A stretch of DNA of 64,000 nucleotides from Lachnospiraceae bacterium (GCA_015056735.1 SVFT01000003.1:162178-226177), one strand, 5' to 3'. Positions 35,801 to 44,208 are shown, numbered from the stretch's first letter. Notes: a model not told the origin generated them from the letters alone. Made by a program: numbers and translations.

Positions 35801-37061
35801 CAAGCCCCAGATCGTTCGTATAGGTTGCGATCCACAGATTGCCCACCGTATCCGCTTTGATGCATCGTATCCTGGAATCTCCCAGATAAGCCGTCATGTC
35901 GTTCTCGATCGGCTTTCCGTCCGTACCGATCACACGAAGTCCTTCGTCTGTACCGACATACATATTGCCGTCATGGAGATGCACCGCATTGGTCACGACC
36001 CCCGGAAGCCCTGCATCCTTTGTTGCATCCGCAAAGTTGTTGGTGACCAGTTTCATCACACCCTGTGTGGAAGATGCGATCCACAGGTTCCCCTGGTAAT
36101 CGGATGTGATCATCTCAATGCCGCTGTAAAAAGGAATATCCGTCAGTTCATGGAACCTGTTTCTCTCATCAAGATATCCGGCCTTGTTCGTCGAAGATAC
36201 CCAAATCCGGCCACAGTCATAGTTGAGCCAGTGAATGCCTTCAAGCGGCGCTACAGAGATCTGCTCCATCCGGTCTGCTTTGCTGCCGAATTTGCCGTGA
36301 AAGATCGTGCTGCCGTCTGTTCCGATATAGACATTGCCGGGTGTTTCGGGATCGACCATGATTGTGGAAGCCTTGCCCGGCATCAGTTCGACGCTATTGT
36401 AGATCTCCGTGATCCTGCAATGATCGATGGCAAAGATCAGCCCGCCCGATGCCTGTCCATAGATTCTGCCCGTAGCATCCGCATCCAGTTTTAATACACG
36501 TGCATCATCAAGAAGCGGATCCGACAGCGCGTGCACGCGCATCTCAGGATCCACGTAGCATACACCGGCCGTCGTTCCGACATAAACGTTGCCATCGTTG
36601 TCTTCCGCAAAAATACGGATCGAAGAAGACGACAGCCCATCCTTGTATGTCAGGTGGGTGCTTTCTTTTCCGTCCAGTACCACAACACCGTTATCATTGG
36701 TTCCGACCCAGATTCTGCCGGTTTTATCTTCAAAGATCCCCCTAGCGCTCGTCAGACCGCCGGCTGTATCGAGACGTTCGAAAACAGTACCGTCATAACG
36801 GATCACACCACTGTAGCCGCCGATCCACATATGGCCGTCGCTCGCCCCGATCACAACCATCGCATCAGACGTGGGAAGTCCGTTGGACGCATCATATACT
36901 TCCGTTGTATAGGATACACCGTCGATCTGCCCCGAAGCCGCATAGCCTCCGCCGTACTGTGATGGGGTGTACCCTTTTGCGCCTGCGGCAATACCGGACA
37001 GGATCATCGATATCCCGCATAAGACAGTCAGAAAAGCGATCTTATATGCTTTTTTGTGCAT
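32856..37061 (-). CDS. Hybrid sensor histidine kinase with periplasmic-type two-component propeller
   Basis: 1401 residues from the ATG giving MHKKAYK, preceded by GAGG; an upstream start at 37112 would overlap the HD-GYP gene. A signal/anchor segment is followed by a long sensor built of ~14 beta-propeller blades (~30-680; many repeats such as GRIWVGTNDNGVVVLDG and GNLWIA). A Y_Y_Y-type Ig domain (~690-770) and one membrane segment (~785-810) come next. HisKA has MSHEIRTPINT, and HATPase has NLLTNAVKYT, DTGIGV and GTGLGL. The receiver has LVVDDEPMN and LLDHMMPGMDG, and the C-terminal HPt has VHALKSSARIIGA. This is the BACON/HTCS-like architecture used to sense glycans or small molecules outside, with a full phosphorelay in one chain. 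Confidence 0.94.
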   Translation of the reverse strand: MHKKAYKIAFLTVLCGISMILSGIAAGAKGYTPSQYGGGYAASGQIDGVSYTTEVYDASNGLPTSDAMVVIGASDGHMWIGGYSGVIRYDGTVFERLDTAGGLTSARGIFEDKTGRIWVGTNDNGVVVLDGKESTHLTYKDGLSSSSIRIFAEDNDGNVYVGTTAGVCYVDPEMRVHALSDPLLDDARVLKLDADATGRIYGQASGGLIFAIDHCRITEIYNSVELMPGKASTIMVDPETPGNVYIGTDGSTIFHGKFGSKADRMEQISVAPLEGIHWLNYDCGRIWVSSTNKAGYLDERNRFHELTDIPFYSGIEMITSDYQGNLWIASSTQGVMKLVTNNFADATKDAGLPGVVTNAVHLHDGNMYVGTDEGLRVIGTDGKPIENDMTAYLGDSRIRCIKADTVGNLWIATYTNDLGLVCLTADGTIKNYTTKEGLRDNQVRCIAFAKDGSVLAGTNGGLAVIKNDKVVRTVGAKEGVKNTVFLTVAELDDGRVLAGSDGDGLYFIDGTSVMNLGRDDGLTSDVIMRIVPDQDRGVYWLVTSNSIEYIKDGRIKPVTTFPYNNNYDIYFDNKGNAWILSSYGIYTLSADAMVADDITDYRIYTIENGLPYAVTSNSYSAQDDKGNLFVAGRYGVIRVNIDDFYEENEVIRTAVKSITCDNEPVLPDPDGIYRIPASDGRIVISAAVMDYSMLNPDVHMFLEGTKDDGITATRSALTSLEYTGLAYGDYTLHVQILDRASGAVLQDDTFRVAKTATLMELLIVRILCLVLLAVVAGLIVWWVMRTTIIRRQYEEIRAAKDEADRANSAKSRFLANMSHEIRTPINTIMGMNEMVLREDATGVPRGYFMSMMNYAFDIRNASESLLSLINDLLDISKIESGKMHLVEQEYDVQEMLRSIVSMIRVRSNEKDLTFDVVVDEIMPSRLYGDAGKIKQILLNLLTNAVKYTREGGFVLCVSMEERIDDRASLRFSVKDTGIGVKEEDKEKLFTAYERLDEEKNSAIQGTGLGLDISRRFAELMGGNLWCESVYGEGSEFILTLSQRIIDDAPIGVFNEHAQQEAKGPYVPKFIAPDADILVVDDEPMNLNVIKALLKATKVFVMTASGGEDALDKIKDNHFDVVLLDHMMPGMDGIETVAKIREDHPDLPVYALTANSTAGEEFYKSKGFNGYLSKPIEVEVLEETLMRHLPEEMMKKPESVEQEEELTEMPAELSWLYETEGITVEEGIRNSGGISNYIFSLELFLDTIEGNAKVLKEAYETQNIRLYTIKVHALKSSARIIGATELSALAASLEDAGNRQDTDYIDKHAEQLMTQYLSFKEKLRRMKGDTGSDDREPIPEEELQDAYAALRDVIPQMDYDAVEMILENLKEYKLPKEDAEKIEKLSIMLKSFDWDGMEKLFG

Positions 37062-37089
37062 TCTTATCCTCACGGTCAACCTCCGTCTG

Positions 37090-39219
37090 CTATTCGTTAT
37101 ACTTCTTCGCAATTGCTTTTACTTCAGGAAGCGCATCAATGAACACTTCCACGCACTTCGGATCAAACTGCTTTCCTGCCCCTTCCTTAAGCATTTCGAT
37201 CGCCTTTTCGATCGGGAATGCCGGCTTGTATACGCGGGGTGACGTCAGCGCATCAAAGACATCCGCGATCGCCATGATCCTTGCGGAAAGCGGGATCACC
37301 TCACCGTGCAGGCTCTCCGGATAGCCCTTGCCGTCCCATCGTTCATGATGGTAGGCTGCCATGTTTCTGGCTTCCTTCAGATAATTCTCTCCCTCAACGG
37401 TACTGATCGCCTTCTCCATGATCTTACGGCCGACTACGGTATGGGTCTTGATGATCTCATACTCTTCGTCCGTAAGCTTTCCTGCTTTGTTCAGTACATT
37501 GTCCGGAATATTGATCTTGCCGACATCATGAAGCGGAGCGCTTCGCACGACATCGGAAACAAATTTCGGTGTCAGCTTCTCGGCATAGTAGCCTTTTTTC
37601 TTGAGTCCGTCCGCAATGATCTTTGCATAAGCCGCCGTCTTCTGGACATGCGCGCCCGTATCGGAATCACGGCTCTCCACGAGGTCCGCCATTGTGATGA
37701 TCAGACCATCCTGCATCCTGGCCGTGTTCTCGGAATAGCGCCTGATGTTACGGATCTGCTCCGCCTGGTTTAAGGCCATGCTGCAGATCGCATGGTAGAG
37801 ACGCTCCACCTCATCGTCTGTACGGATGCTGATCGCACGCATCTTGCGAACGATCTCATCCAGTCTCTCCTGGTCGGCACCTGCGCGGACAAAAGATTCT
37901 ACCGCGAGGGCCATCGTATTGATCGGGTATGCCGTGTAGATGCCGGTCATCCAGAAAGCGTACGCCAGGATCAGCACAAAGAATCCGGACAGGATCAGAG
38001 CGACGCGCAGGATGAAGTCACCCATGTATCCTGCAAGGTATGAGAGCGACACATCCGCTCCCACGTAGCCGACGCATCGGTCATATTGATCGCGGATCGG
38101 ATGATACGCCATCATGATCCATCCAGTCAGATCGTTGCTCTCGATCGGCTCAACCTCCTCGCCCTTCTGCATCATGGGAAGATACGGAACAAGCGCCTCT
38201 TCGACACGCATGATATCGCCCGGCTTATACGCCGGCGTATCTTCCGTATCAAGATCGAACGCGACATGACAGCCGTCATTCCGCACCTGTATCACATATA
38301 AGTATTTCACACCGACGGCATTTTCACGGATACTTTGCAGCATGTGCCTGGTCTCATCGTAATCCGGCACCTCCTCGCCGAATGCAATATAGTCTCCTAT
38401 CATGTCAGGGTTGATGATCTCTGCTGCAAACTTCGCGGCATTCTTCGCATTTTCAATACGTTCCGATTTCAGATTTTTGTAATAAAGACGGATGCTGATC
38501 CCGCTCATGATCACAATGAGCGCCAGTGCAATACCCGTCAGCACGATCGTCATCCGCTTCTTAACGGAATATCCCGCATGGGAGCTGACGGAGTTCATAG
38601 CGCGCACTTCTTCTACAGAGAGAGGATGCTGGCGCCAGCCGCCGTTTCGGATCCGCGTTTTCATCTCATCGGGGATAAAATGCGTCGCGCCCTTTGCGGC
38701 TGCGAGAGACAACCCTTTATCGAACATATTCAAAACCATATTCAAACACAGAAACAGGAGAAAACCGGAATGCCCCGTAGCATGCTCGAGTGCCGTAGTC
38801 AATGCGCGGAGCGAAGAAAATTGCGGTCCGCCCAGCATCCACCATTGGATGAGTGCGCTGGCGGTACCACTGACGATGCCAGTTGCGGCAGTAAAGATAA
38901 TGAAGTTTTTGATCTTTCGGATCTTTCTGTCTTTAAAAAACCACGCAGAGAAGATCGCAATCAACGCGTTCACAAGGCCGAAATATAGTGCTTCTTCGTT
39001 GAATGCCGCGCAAAGAAGATCCGTTACAACAGCCGTAAAAATGCCGGGGAACATGCCGCCAAGCGATGCAACCGCGATCGTTCCCACAGTATCAAGATAT
39101 ACCGTCAGATCTAGCTGAAATGCTATAAAGGACAGCAGGACATTGACCGCAATACCGATCAGAACTACTCTTGCACGTAGAATGCTATCCCTGCTCATTT
39201 TGTGCACGTGCGTTCTCAC
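37090..39219 (-). CDS. Membrane HD-GYP c-di-GMP phosphodiesterase with ECF-S-like N-terminus
   Basis: 709 residues. The GTG at 39219 is chosen because GAGAGGGGG lies just before it. About five membrane segments (20-180) include YLDTVGTIAVASLGGMFPGI, a pattern like the substrate-binding S-components of ECF transporters. A further membrane segment (~225-245), an extracellular Cache-like domain (~250-395), another membrane segment (~400-425), and a HAMP-like linker follow. The HD-GYP domain (~495-690) is intact: PLHDVGKINIP, IIKTHTVVGRKIM and YHHERWDGKGYPESLHG. It should hydrolyse c-di-GMP in response to an outside ligand. It leads the operon that also encodes the hybrid kinase, response regulator and degenerate HD-GYP. 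Confidence 0.9.
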   Translation of the reverse strand: MRTHVHKMSRDSILRARVVLIGIAVNVLLSFIAFQLDLTVYLDTVGTIAVASLGGMFPGIFTAVVTDLLCAAFNEEALYFGLVNALIAIFSAWFFKDRKIRKIKNFIIFTAATGIVSGTASALIQWWMLGGPQFSSLRALTTALEHATGHSGFLLFLCLNMVLNMFDKGLSLAAAKGATHFIPDEMKTRIRNGGWRQHPLSVEEVRAMNSVSSHAGYSVKKRMTIVLTGIALALIVIMSGISIRLYYKNLKSERIENAKNAAKFAAEIINPDMIGDYIAFGEEVPDYDETRHMLQSIRENAVGVKYLYVIQVRNDGCHVAFDLDTEDTPAYKPGDIMRVEEALVPYLPMMQKGEEVEPIESNDLTGWIMMAYHPIRDQYDRCVGYVGADVSLSYLAGYMGDFILRVALILSGFFVLILAYAFWMTGIYTAYPINTMALAVESFVRAGADQERLDEIVRKMRAISIRTDDEVERLYHAICSMALNQAEQIRNIRRYSENTARMQDGLIITMADLVESRDSDTGAHVQKTAAYAKIIADGLKKKGYYAEKLTPKFVSDVVRSAPLHDVGKINIPDNVLNKAGKLTDEEYEIIKTHTVVGRKIMEKAISTVEGENYLKEARNMAAYHHERWDGKGYPESLHGEVIPLSARIMAIADVFDALTSPRVYKPAFPIEKAIEMLKEGAGKQFDPKCVEVFIDALPEVKAIAKKYNE

Positions 39220-39280
39220 CGAAATCCCCCTCTCGGCTCAAAAGAAAGATCACATAAATTCAGTTAAAATCGTACAGATA

Positions 39281-39310
39281 ATTATAACACGCCCCCGTTG
39301 CAGTCTTCAA
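39281..39310 (-). promoter_or_regulatory. Promoter of the signalling operon
   Basis: Minus-strand TTGAAG (39305-39310), 18 bp, TATAAT (39281-39286) with a TG one base upstream (extended -10). It is about 60 bp before the HD-GYP start. The region also carries an imperfect hairpin (CGCCC...GCAGT tgaag ACTGC...GGGCG, ~39290-39330) overlapping the promoter, which reads on the plus strand into a short T run. Confidence 0.6.
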
Positions 39311-39363
39311 CTGCTCCGAGGGCGCTTTTATCAGTCATTTTTCAGATAAGGGGGTATTTTTTA

Positions 39364-40644
39364 CTAAATTGCCGCAAATCCTTTTTCGAGGTCTGCGATG
39401 ATATCATCCACATGCTCCGTACCGATGGAAAGACGGATCGTGTTCTGGTTGATACCCTGATCGGTCAGTTCCTCTTCAGACAACTGCGAGTGTGTCGTGG
39501 ATGCCGGATGGATCACAAGGCTCTTTACGTCCGCAACATTGGCAAGGAGGGAGAAAATCTGCAGGTTGTCAATAAACTTCCATGCTTCATCCTTACCGCC
39601 TTTGATGTCAAACGTGAAGATGGAGGCACCGCCGTTCGGGAAGTATTTCTTGTACAGTTCATGATCCGGATGATCGGCGAGGGAAGGATGATTTACCTTC
39701 TCTACCTTCGGATGATTCTTCAAGAACTCTACAACCTTCTTCGTGTTCTCAGCATGACGCTCAAGTCTTAAGGAAAGCGTCTCAACACCCTGCAGAAGGA
39801 GGAATGCATTGAACGGAGAGATCGTTGCGCCGGTGTCACGAAGCAGGATCGCACGGATATAGGTTACAAACGCAACCGGTCCTACCACATCATAGAAGGA
39901 AACGCCGTGATAGCTCGGGTTAGGCTCCGCAATGTTCGGATACTTTCCGCTCGCTTTCCAGTTGAATTTGCCGGATTCAACGATGATACCGCCAAGTGTT
40001 GTACCGTGGCCGCCGATGAATTTTGTCGCAGAATGTACCACGATGTCTGCGCCGTGTTCGATCGGTCTGATCAGGTACGGTGTGCCGAATGTATTGTCTA
40101 CAACAACCGGGATGCCGTGCTTGTGTGCGATCTCGGCGATGGCATCGATGTTCGGGATATCACTGTTCGGATTGCCGAGTGTCTCGAGATATACAGCTCT
40201 TGTATTGTCTTTGATCGCGCCTTCCAGTTCACTTAAGTTGTGTGCGTCTACAAAAGTTGTCTCGATGCCGTACTGCGGAAGTGTATGTGCCAACAGGTTG
40301 TAGCTGCCGCCGTAGATCGTCTTCTGTGCTACGATATGACCGCCGTTTGCAGCAAGTGCTTCGATCGTGTAAGTGATCGCTGCTGCGCCGGATGCAAGTG
40401 CAAGTGCACCGCTGCCGCCTTCAAGTGCTGCGATCCTCTTCTCGAGAACGTCCTGCGTTGTATTGGTCAGTCTGCCGTAGATGTTACCTGCATCAGCAAG
40501 GCCGAAACGGTCTGCTGCATGTTTGCTGTTATGGAATACGTAAGATGTTGTCTGGTAGATCGGAACCGCTCTGGAATCCGTAGCCGGATCTGCCTGTTCC
40601 TGTCCAACGTGTAACTGTAATGTTTCAAATCTGTAATCGCTCAT
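39364..40644 (-). CDS. metY: O-acetylhomoserine sulfhydrylase
   Basis: 426 residues. PLP enzyme that makes homocysteine (or cysteine from O-acetylserine) by direct sulfhydrylation. Visible marks are ETLQLHVGQEQADPATDSRA at the N-terminus, the aromatic loop NIYGRLTNTTQDVLEKRIA, GNPNSDIPNI, VDNTFGTPYLIRPIEHGAD, the PLP Lys in VHSATKFIGGHGTTLGG, and the C-terminal QNTIRLSIGTEHVDDI. Length and motifs fit MetY rather than the shorter MetB/MetC. It is a single gene with a long leader that holds a Met/Cys-rich ORF. Confidence 0.96.
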   Translation of the reverse strand: MSDYRFETLQLHVGQEQADPATDSRAVPIYQTTSYVFHNSKHAADRFGLADAGNIYGRLTNTTQDVLEKRIAALEGGSGALALASGAAAITYTIEALAANGGHIVAQKTIYGGSYNLLAHTLPQYGIETTFVDAHNLSELEGAIKDNTRAVYLETLGNPNSDIPNIDAIAEIAHKHGIPVVVDNTFGTPYLIRPIEHGADIVVHSATKFIGGHGTTLGGIIVESGKFNWKASGKYPNIAEPNPSYHGVSFYDVVGPVAFVTYIRAILLRDTGATISPFNAFLLLQGVETLSLRLERHAENTKKVVEFLKNHPKVEKVNHPSLADHPDHELYKKYFPNGGASIFTFDIKGGKDEAWKFIDNLQIFSLLANVADVKSLVIHPASTTHSQLSEEELTDQGINQNTIRLSIGTEHVDDIIADLEKGFAAI

Positions 40645-40726
40645 AATCTTTTATCTCCTTTTCTGTCCGATCTGTTGTGATCGTCTGTCTGTTCACTTTA
40701 TTCCCATCGTTCAACCCGAGTGTGTT

Positions 40727-40765
40727 CTCCCGGGCAATTGGGTTTCCTATTTCTGCGCCCGGGAG
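40727..40765 (-). promoter_or_regulatory. Leader hairpin overlapping the Met/Cys leader ORF
   Basis: A perfect nine-pair stem (CTCCCGGGC with GCCCGGGAG, 21-base loop) has its 5' arm inside the last codons of the leader ORF and its 3' arm after the stop. There is no U run, so it is not itself an intrinsic terminator. An alternative pairing AACCC/GGGTT (40740-40744 with 40713-40717) would disrupt it. The rest of the leader to metY (40645-40726) contains only a weak CGATC hairpin. Confidence 0.55.
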
Positions 40766-40815
40766 TTAAGCATTCGACAACACATACATCGCATCGTGCC
40801 TGTCATTTTGTTCAT
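40747..40815 (-). CDS. Met/Cys-rich leader peptide upstream of metY
   Basis: 22 codons with an excellent AGGAGGAG ribosome site six bases before the ATG at 40815. The peptide starts MNKMTGTMRCMCCRM: in the first 15 codons five are Met (including the start) and three are Cys, far beyond chance for these rare residues. metY, the enzyme of homocysteine/cysteine formation, follows 100 bp downstream. No S-box or T-box consensus is visible in this leader. A ribosome sensing charged tRNA-Cys or tRNA-Met is the natural explanation; direct proof is lacking. Confidence 0.72.
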   Translation of the reverse strand: MNKMTGTMRCMCCRMLNSRAQK

Positions 40816-40846
40816 CGCTTGCTCCTCCTTTTCTTAAGTTGCTTTT

Positions 40847-40875
40847 ATCCTAGCATGCCATGGAGAACTTGAAAA
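40847..40875 (-). promoter_or_regulatory. Promoter of the metY leader transcript
   Basis: Minus-strand TTTTCA (40870-40875), 17 bp, TAGGAT (40847-40852). It places the transcript start about 25 bases before the leader ORF. Confidence 0.5.
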
Positions 40876-40920
40876 ATCGTTTGGTTTTATCGTCGGTGAT
40901 AAATAGCGCTTATCGCCAAA

Positions 40921-41010
40921 TGAGCCAGGGGGTGGGCTGTGTGAGCCAGGGGGACGGGGTAGGTGGTCCATTTTGAGAAAATGGACCACCTACCCCGTCC
41001 CCCTGGCTCA
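40921..41010. repeat. G-rich palindromic repeat, copy 1
   Basis: Two perfect 33-bp arms (40942-40974 and 40978-41010) around a 3-base loop form a near-seamless hairpin. Arm landmarks are TGAGCCAGGGGGACGGGGT at the outer end and GGTCCATTTT at the loop. A partial copy (TGAGCCAGGGGGTGGGCTG) sits directly before it at 40921. It lies between the metY promoter and the next plus-strand gene. Five more copies occur at 57342-63923. Confidence 0.95.
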
Positions 41011-41044
41011 TTTTTGGGTTATAATGAAGCAAAGGAGCGAGATC

Positions 41045-41977
41045 ATGACAATGCGAATTTGCGGCGCGCCCTGCTGCTGGGGCGTCGATGATGTAAAAAA
41101 TCCTTACCTGCCGCCCTGGACGCGTGTTCTTTCCGAAGCATCCGAGGCAGGATACAGTGCGATCGAATTGGGGCCTTATGGGTACCTGCCGCTCGATACC
41201 GACGTTGTATCAGCCGAGCTTGAAAAGAACAGGCTTGCCATCATAGCGGGCACGATCTTTGAAGATCTCGTCGATCCCGCCCACCAGCCGTATGTCCTGC
41301 ACGCGGTGGATGATATCTGCAAGCTGATCATGGACAGTGAGCTTCCGCGCCTTGAAACATATCCCGGGCAGAAGTTTGCGGCCCCCTACCTGACCGTAAT
41401 GGATTGGGGCCACGATGAGCGTGACTATGCGGCCGGTCATCCGGACCACGCACCGCGATTGTCGGGTGATGCATGGAACCAGTTCATGTCTCACATCACC
41501 GCGATCTGCAAGCGCGCACAGGAATGGGGCGTCCGCGCTGTGATCCATCCGCACGCGGGCGGATATATTGAGTTTTCAGATGAGATTGAAAAAACGGTGC
41601 AGGCCATACCTTATGATATCGCCGGTCTGTGTCTCGATACCGGACATCTGTATTATGCGAAAATGGATCCTGCCACAGTTCTGCGACAGTATGCGGACCG
41701 TCTTGATTACGTCCACTTTAAAGATGTAGACCAGTCCGTTTATAATGAAGTGATGAATGAAAAGATCCGCTTCTTTGAAGCCTGCGGCAAGGGCGCGATG
41801 TGTCCGATCGGAACGGGCGCACTCGACTATCCCGGTATCCGCAGGACGCTTGAGGAGATCGGCTACAGCGGATATATCACGATCGAACAGGAACGGGATC
41901 CGCGCAATTCCGATACAAGCCTTCGCGATGTGAAGGCCAGCGTGGACTATCTGAAACGCGTGGGATATGCGATATGA
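41045..41977 (+). CDS. TIM-barrel sugar isomerase/epimerase (xylose isomerase-like)
   Basis: 310 residues; the ATG at 41045 follows AAGGAG. AP_endonuc_2/xylose-isomerase-like fold as in IolE and sugar-phosphate isomerases: MRICGAPCCWGVDD at the start, EAGYSAIELGPYGYLP, AVIHPHAGGYIE with metal-binding His, GLCLDTGHLYYA with Asp and His, DYVHFKDVD, and YITIEQERDP with the final Glu. All expected metal ligands are present. It is convergent with the glycerate kinase gene and beside a sugar-acid locus, so it could act on a keto-sugar or inosose intermediate. The substrate is not deducible. Confidence 0.82.
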   Translation: MTMRICGAPCCWGVDDVKNPYLPPWTRVLSEASEAGYSAIELGPYGYLPLDTDVVSAELEKNRLAIIAGTIFEDLVDPAHQPYVLHAVDDICKLIMDSELPRLETYPGQKFAAPYLTVMDWGHDERDYAAGHPDHAPRLSGDAWNQFMSHITAICKRAQEWGVRAVIHPHAGGYIEFSDEIEKTVQAIPYDIAGLCLDTGHLYYAKMDPATVLRQYADRLDYVHFKDVDQSVYNEVMNEKIRFFEACGKGAMCPIGTGALDYPGIRRTLEEIGYSGYITIEQERDPRNSDTSLRDVKASVDYLKRVGYAI

Positions 41978-42012
41978 CCTTTCGCATGATTTTATCTGGC
42001 ACAGCCCCCGCC

Positions 42013-43161
42013 TCACTTGGCCGCGACATCCATGCCGGCCTTCACAAACCGGAACATCCGCACCGCACCCTCGTAGTAGAGGGTCTCCGCATTCTGCAGG
42101 GCCTCCTCAAGCGACATCGGCGCGTTGACTGTGGTCATCAAAGACGAGATGCCATGGTTACAGATGTCCATCGCATCCTTGCCAAGCGACCCGGAAAGGC
42201 CGAGTGCGGGGATCCCATGCGCTTTTGCACGGGTGCCGATCCCCTGCATCACTTTGCCAAAACAGCTCTGCCAGTCGGTCCGGCCCTCACCGGTCACGAT
42301 CAGATCCACGCCTTCCAGACGCTCATCGAACCGAATGAGGTCCAGCACCGCCTCGATCCCCGACTTCATATTTCCATGTAAAAAGACCGAAAGCGCCGCG
42401 CCGAGTCCGCCCGCCGCGCCGGCTCCCTGCATCCTGTCGCAGTCTATGCCGAAACTTTCAAAGATCACGTCGCGGTAATTGCACATGCCTTTTTCCAGTT
42501 CTTCCTGAATCTTCGGCGTCGCGCCCTTCTGCGCGCCGAATGTCCAAGTCGCGCCGTCTTTTCCGCAAAGCGGATTTGTGACATCACACATGACCGTGAT
42601 CGTGCAGTCCTTCAGGCGGCTGTCCAGATTGGATGTATCGATGGAACGGACACGAATGAGGTCTCTTCCGTATCCTTCCAGTTCCTGCCCGTTCTCATCA
42701 AGGAAACGGACGCCGAGCGCCCTGGCGCATCCCATGCCGCCGTCATTTGTCGCGGAGCCGCCGATCGCGATGGACAGGTCCCTGTATCCATGCTCCAAAG
42801 CATGCAGGATCAGTTCTCCGGTCCCATACGTCGTCGTGTTCATGGGATTACGCTTATCGATCGGAACAAAAGGAAGGCCCGAAGCGGCCGACATCTCGAT
42901 CACGGCTTTGCTCTGATCAAACACACCGTATGTTGCCGTCATGGTCTCCATCAGCGGGCCATGCACTTCGCATTTGATCATCTCCCCCCGCATCGCCTTA
43001 ACGATCGCGTCGACTGTCCCTTCACCGCCATCTGCAACGGGGACGCCGGAAGTCTCGCAGTCTCCGAATACTTCATGTGCTGCTTTTGTGAGCAGTTCGA
43101 TCGTCTGCTCGCTCGTCAGACTCCCTTTAAAAGAATCCGATGCAAATAACAGTTTCATCAT
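42013..43161 (-). CDS. glxK: Glycerate kinase
   Basis: 382 residues of the GarK/GlxK family, which phosphorylate glycerate. LLFASDSFKGSLTSEQ at the N-terminus, VPVADGGEGTVDAI, EMSAASGLPFV, GSATNDGGMGCARALG, CDVTNPLCG and IVTGEGRTDWQS are all family signatures. It is the last gene of the minus-strand sugar-acid operon. Together with the tartronate semialdehyde reductase gene at 53.5-54.4 kb it would complete a glycerate branch (tartronate semialdehyde to glycerate to phosphoglycerate). Confidence 0.95.
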   Translation of the reverse strand: MMKLLFASDSFKGSLTSEQTIELLTKAAHEVFGDCETSGVPVADGGEGTVDAIVKAMRGEMIKCEVHGPLMETMTATYGVFDQSKAVIEMSAASGLPFVPIDKRNPMNTTTYGTGELILHALEHGYRDLSIAIGGSATNDGGMGCARALGVRFLDENGQELEGYGRDLIRVRSIDTSNLDSRLKDCTITVMCDVTNPLCGKDGATWTFGAQKGATPKIQEELEKGMCNYRDVIFESFGIDCDRMQGAGAAGGLGAALSVFLHGNMKSGIEAVLDLIRFDERLEGVDLIVTGEGRTDWQSCFGKVMQGIGTRAKAHGIPALGLSGSLGKDAMDICNHGISSLMTTVNAPMSLEEALQNAETLYYEGAVRMFRFVKAGMDVAAK

Positions 43162-43185
43162 ACCGGGTCTTCCTTTCTTACTGTC

Positions 43186-44208
43186 CTATCTCTGTACACG
43201 GCCTGAGCCGTTTCCGCCCGCGAGCGCTTCAACTTCCGCCTCGCTGACGAGATTGAAATCCTGCTCGATCGTATGCTTTAAGCAGGATGCCGCAACCGCA
43301 AATTCGATGGATCTTTGCGAATTCCATCCCTGCACCTGCGAGTGGATCAGCGCGCCGCCGAAGCTGTCGCCGCCGCCCACGCGGTCTACGATATGGATCG
43401 AGTACTCTTTTGAGAAAAATGCTTCCTTCCCGTCGTAGAGCATCCCGGCCCAGTTGTTGATCGTTGCGGAAATGCTGCTTCGCAGCGTGATCGCCACTTT
43501 CCTGCAGCCATACTTTTCACAGATCTGCTTAGCAACACTGATATAGCCTTCCTTGGAAAGCTTGCCGGAATCGATATCCGTGTCAGCTGCGCGAATACCG
43601 AATACGTCTGCCGCGTCCTCCTCATTGGCGATGCAGACGTCCACATACGGGATCAGCTTTTCCATCGTCTCGCGTGCTTCTTCGCGGCTCCAGAGTTTCT
43701 TTCTGTAATTTAGATCACAGCTGATCGTAACGCCGCGCTCTTTTGCTGCCTTGCAGGCTTCCAGACAGATCTCCGGAAGATCTCCGCCAAGTGCCGGTGT
43801 GATCCCGGTAAAGTGGAACCAGGTAACACCTTCAAAAACGGAAGCCCAGTCAAACTCTGACTTTTTCGCAAGTGCGATCGCGGAGTTTGCGCGGTCATAG
43901 ATCACCTTGGAAGCTCTCTGGGAAGCTCCTTTTTCTACAAAGTAGATGCCGAGGCGGTCGCCGCCACGAACGATATGCTCTGTGCCGACACCATATCTCC
44001 GAAGGGAATTGACACAGGCCTGCCCCACCTCGTGAGACGGTATTTTGCTGACAAAAGAAACCGTCTCTCCGTATTGCGCCAGCGATACGGCCACATTGGC
44101 CTCGCCGCCGGCATAACTCGCCTCAAATCGATCAGCCTGTACAATTCTACGATACCCCTCGGGGTTGAGGCGCATCATGATCTCACCAAATGTGATTATC
44201 TTAGCCAT
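43186..44208 (-). CDS. kdgK: 2-dehydro-3-deoxygluconokinase (PfkB family)
   Basis: 340 residues from the ATG giving MAKIITFGE. PfkB signatures are ASYAGGEANVAVSLAQYG near residue 35 and VDRVGGGDSFGGALIHS with the catalytic Asp in the C-terminal part. GEIMMRLNPEG at the start is typical of KDG kinases. It should phosphorylate 2-keto-3-deoxy-aldonate made by the dehydratase, feeding the aldolase. Classical galactonate loci use DgoK of a different fold; here a PfkB kinase takes that place. Confidence 0.88.
   Translation of the reverse strand: MAKIITFGEIMMRLNPEGYRRIVQADRFEASYAGGEANVAVSLAQYGETVSFVSKIPSHEVGQACVNSLRRYGVGTEHIVRGGDRLGIYFVEKGASQRASKVIYDRANSAIALAKKSEFDWASVFEGVTWFHFTGITPALGGDLPEICLEACKAAKERGVTISCDLNYRKKLWSREEARETMEKLIPYVDVCIANEEDAADVFGIRAADTDIDSGKLSKEGYISVAKQICEKYGCRKVAITLRSSISATINNWAGMLYDGKEAFFSKEYSIHIVDRVGGGDSFGGALIHSQVQGWNSQRSIEFAVAASCLKHTIEQDFNLVSEAEVEALAGGNGSGRVQR

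Noticed and set aside
40645..40860. S-box (SAM-I) or T-box riboswitch before metY
   Set aside because: No conserved core of either class was found on the minus strand; the leader instead has a short ORF and a simple hairpin.
40921..41010. The perfect palindrome as an ordinary intrinsic terminator of metY or of the TIM-barrel gene
   Set aside because: It lies upstream of both genes' starts and recurs as a dispersed family, so it is a repeat element first.
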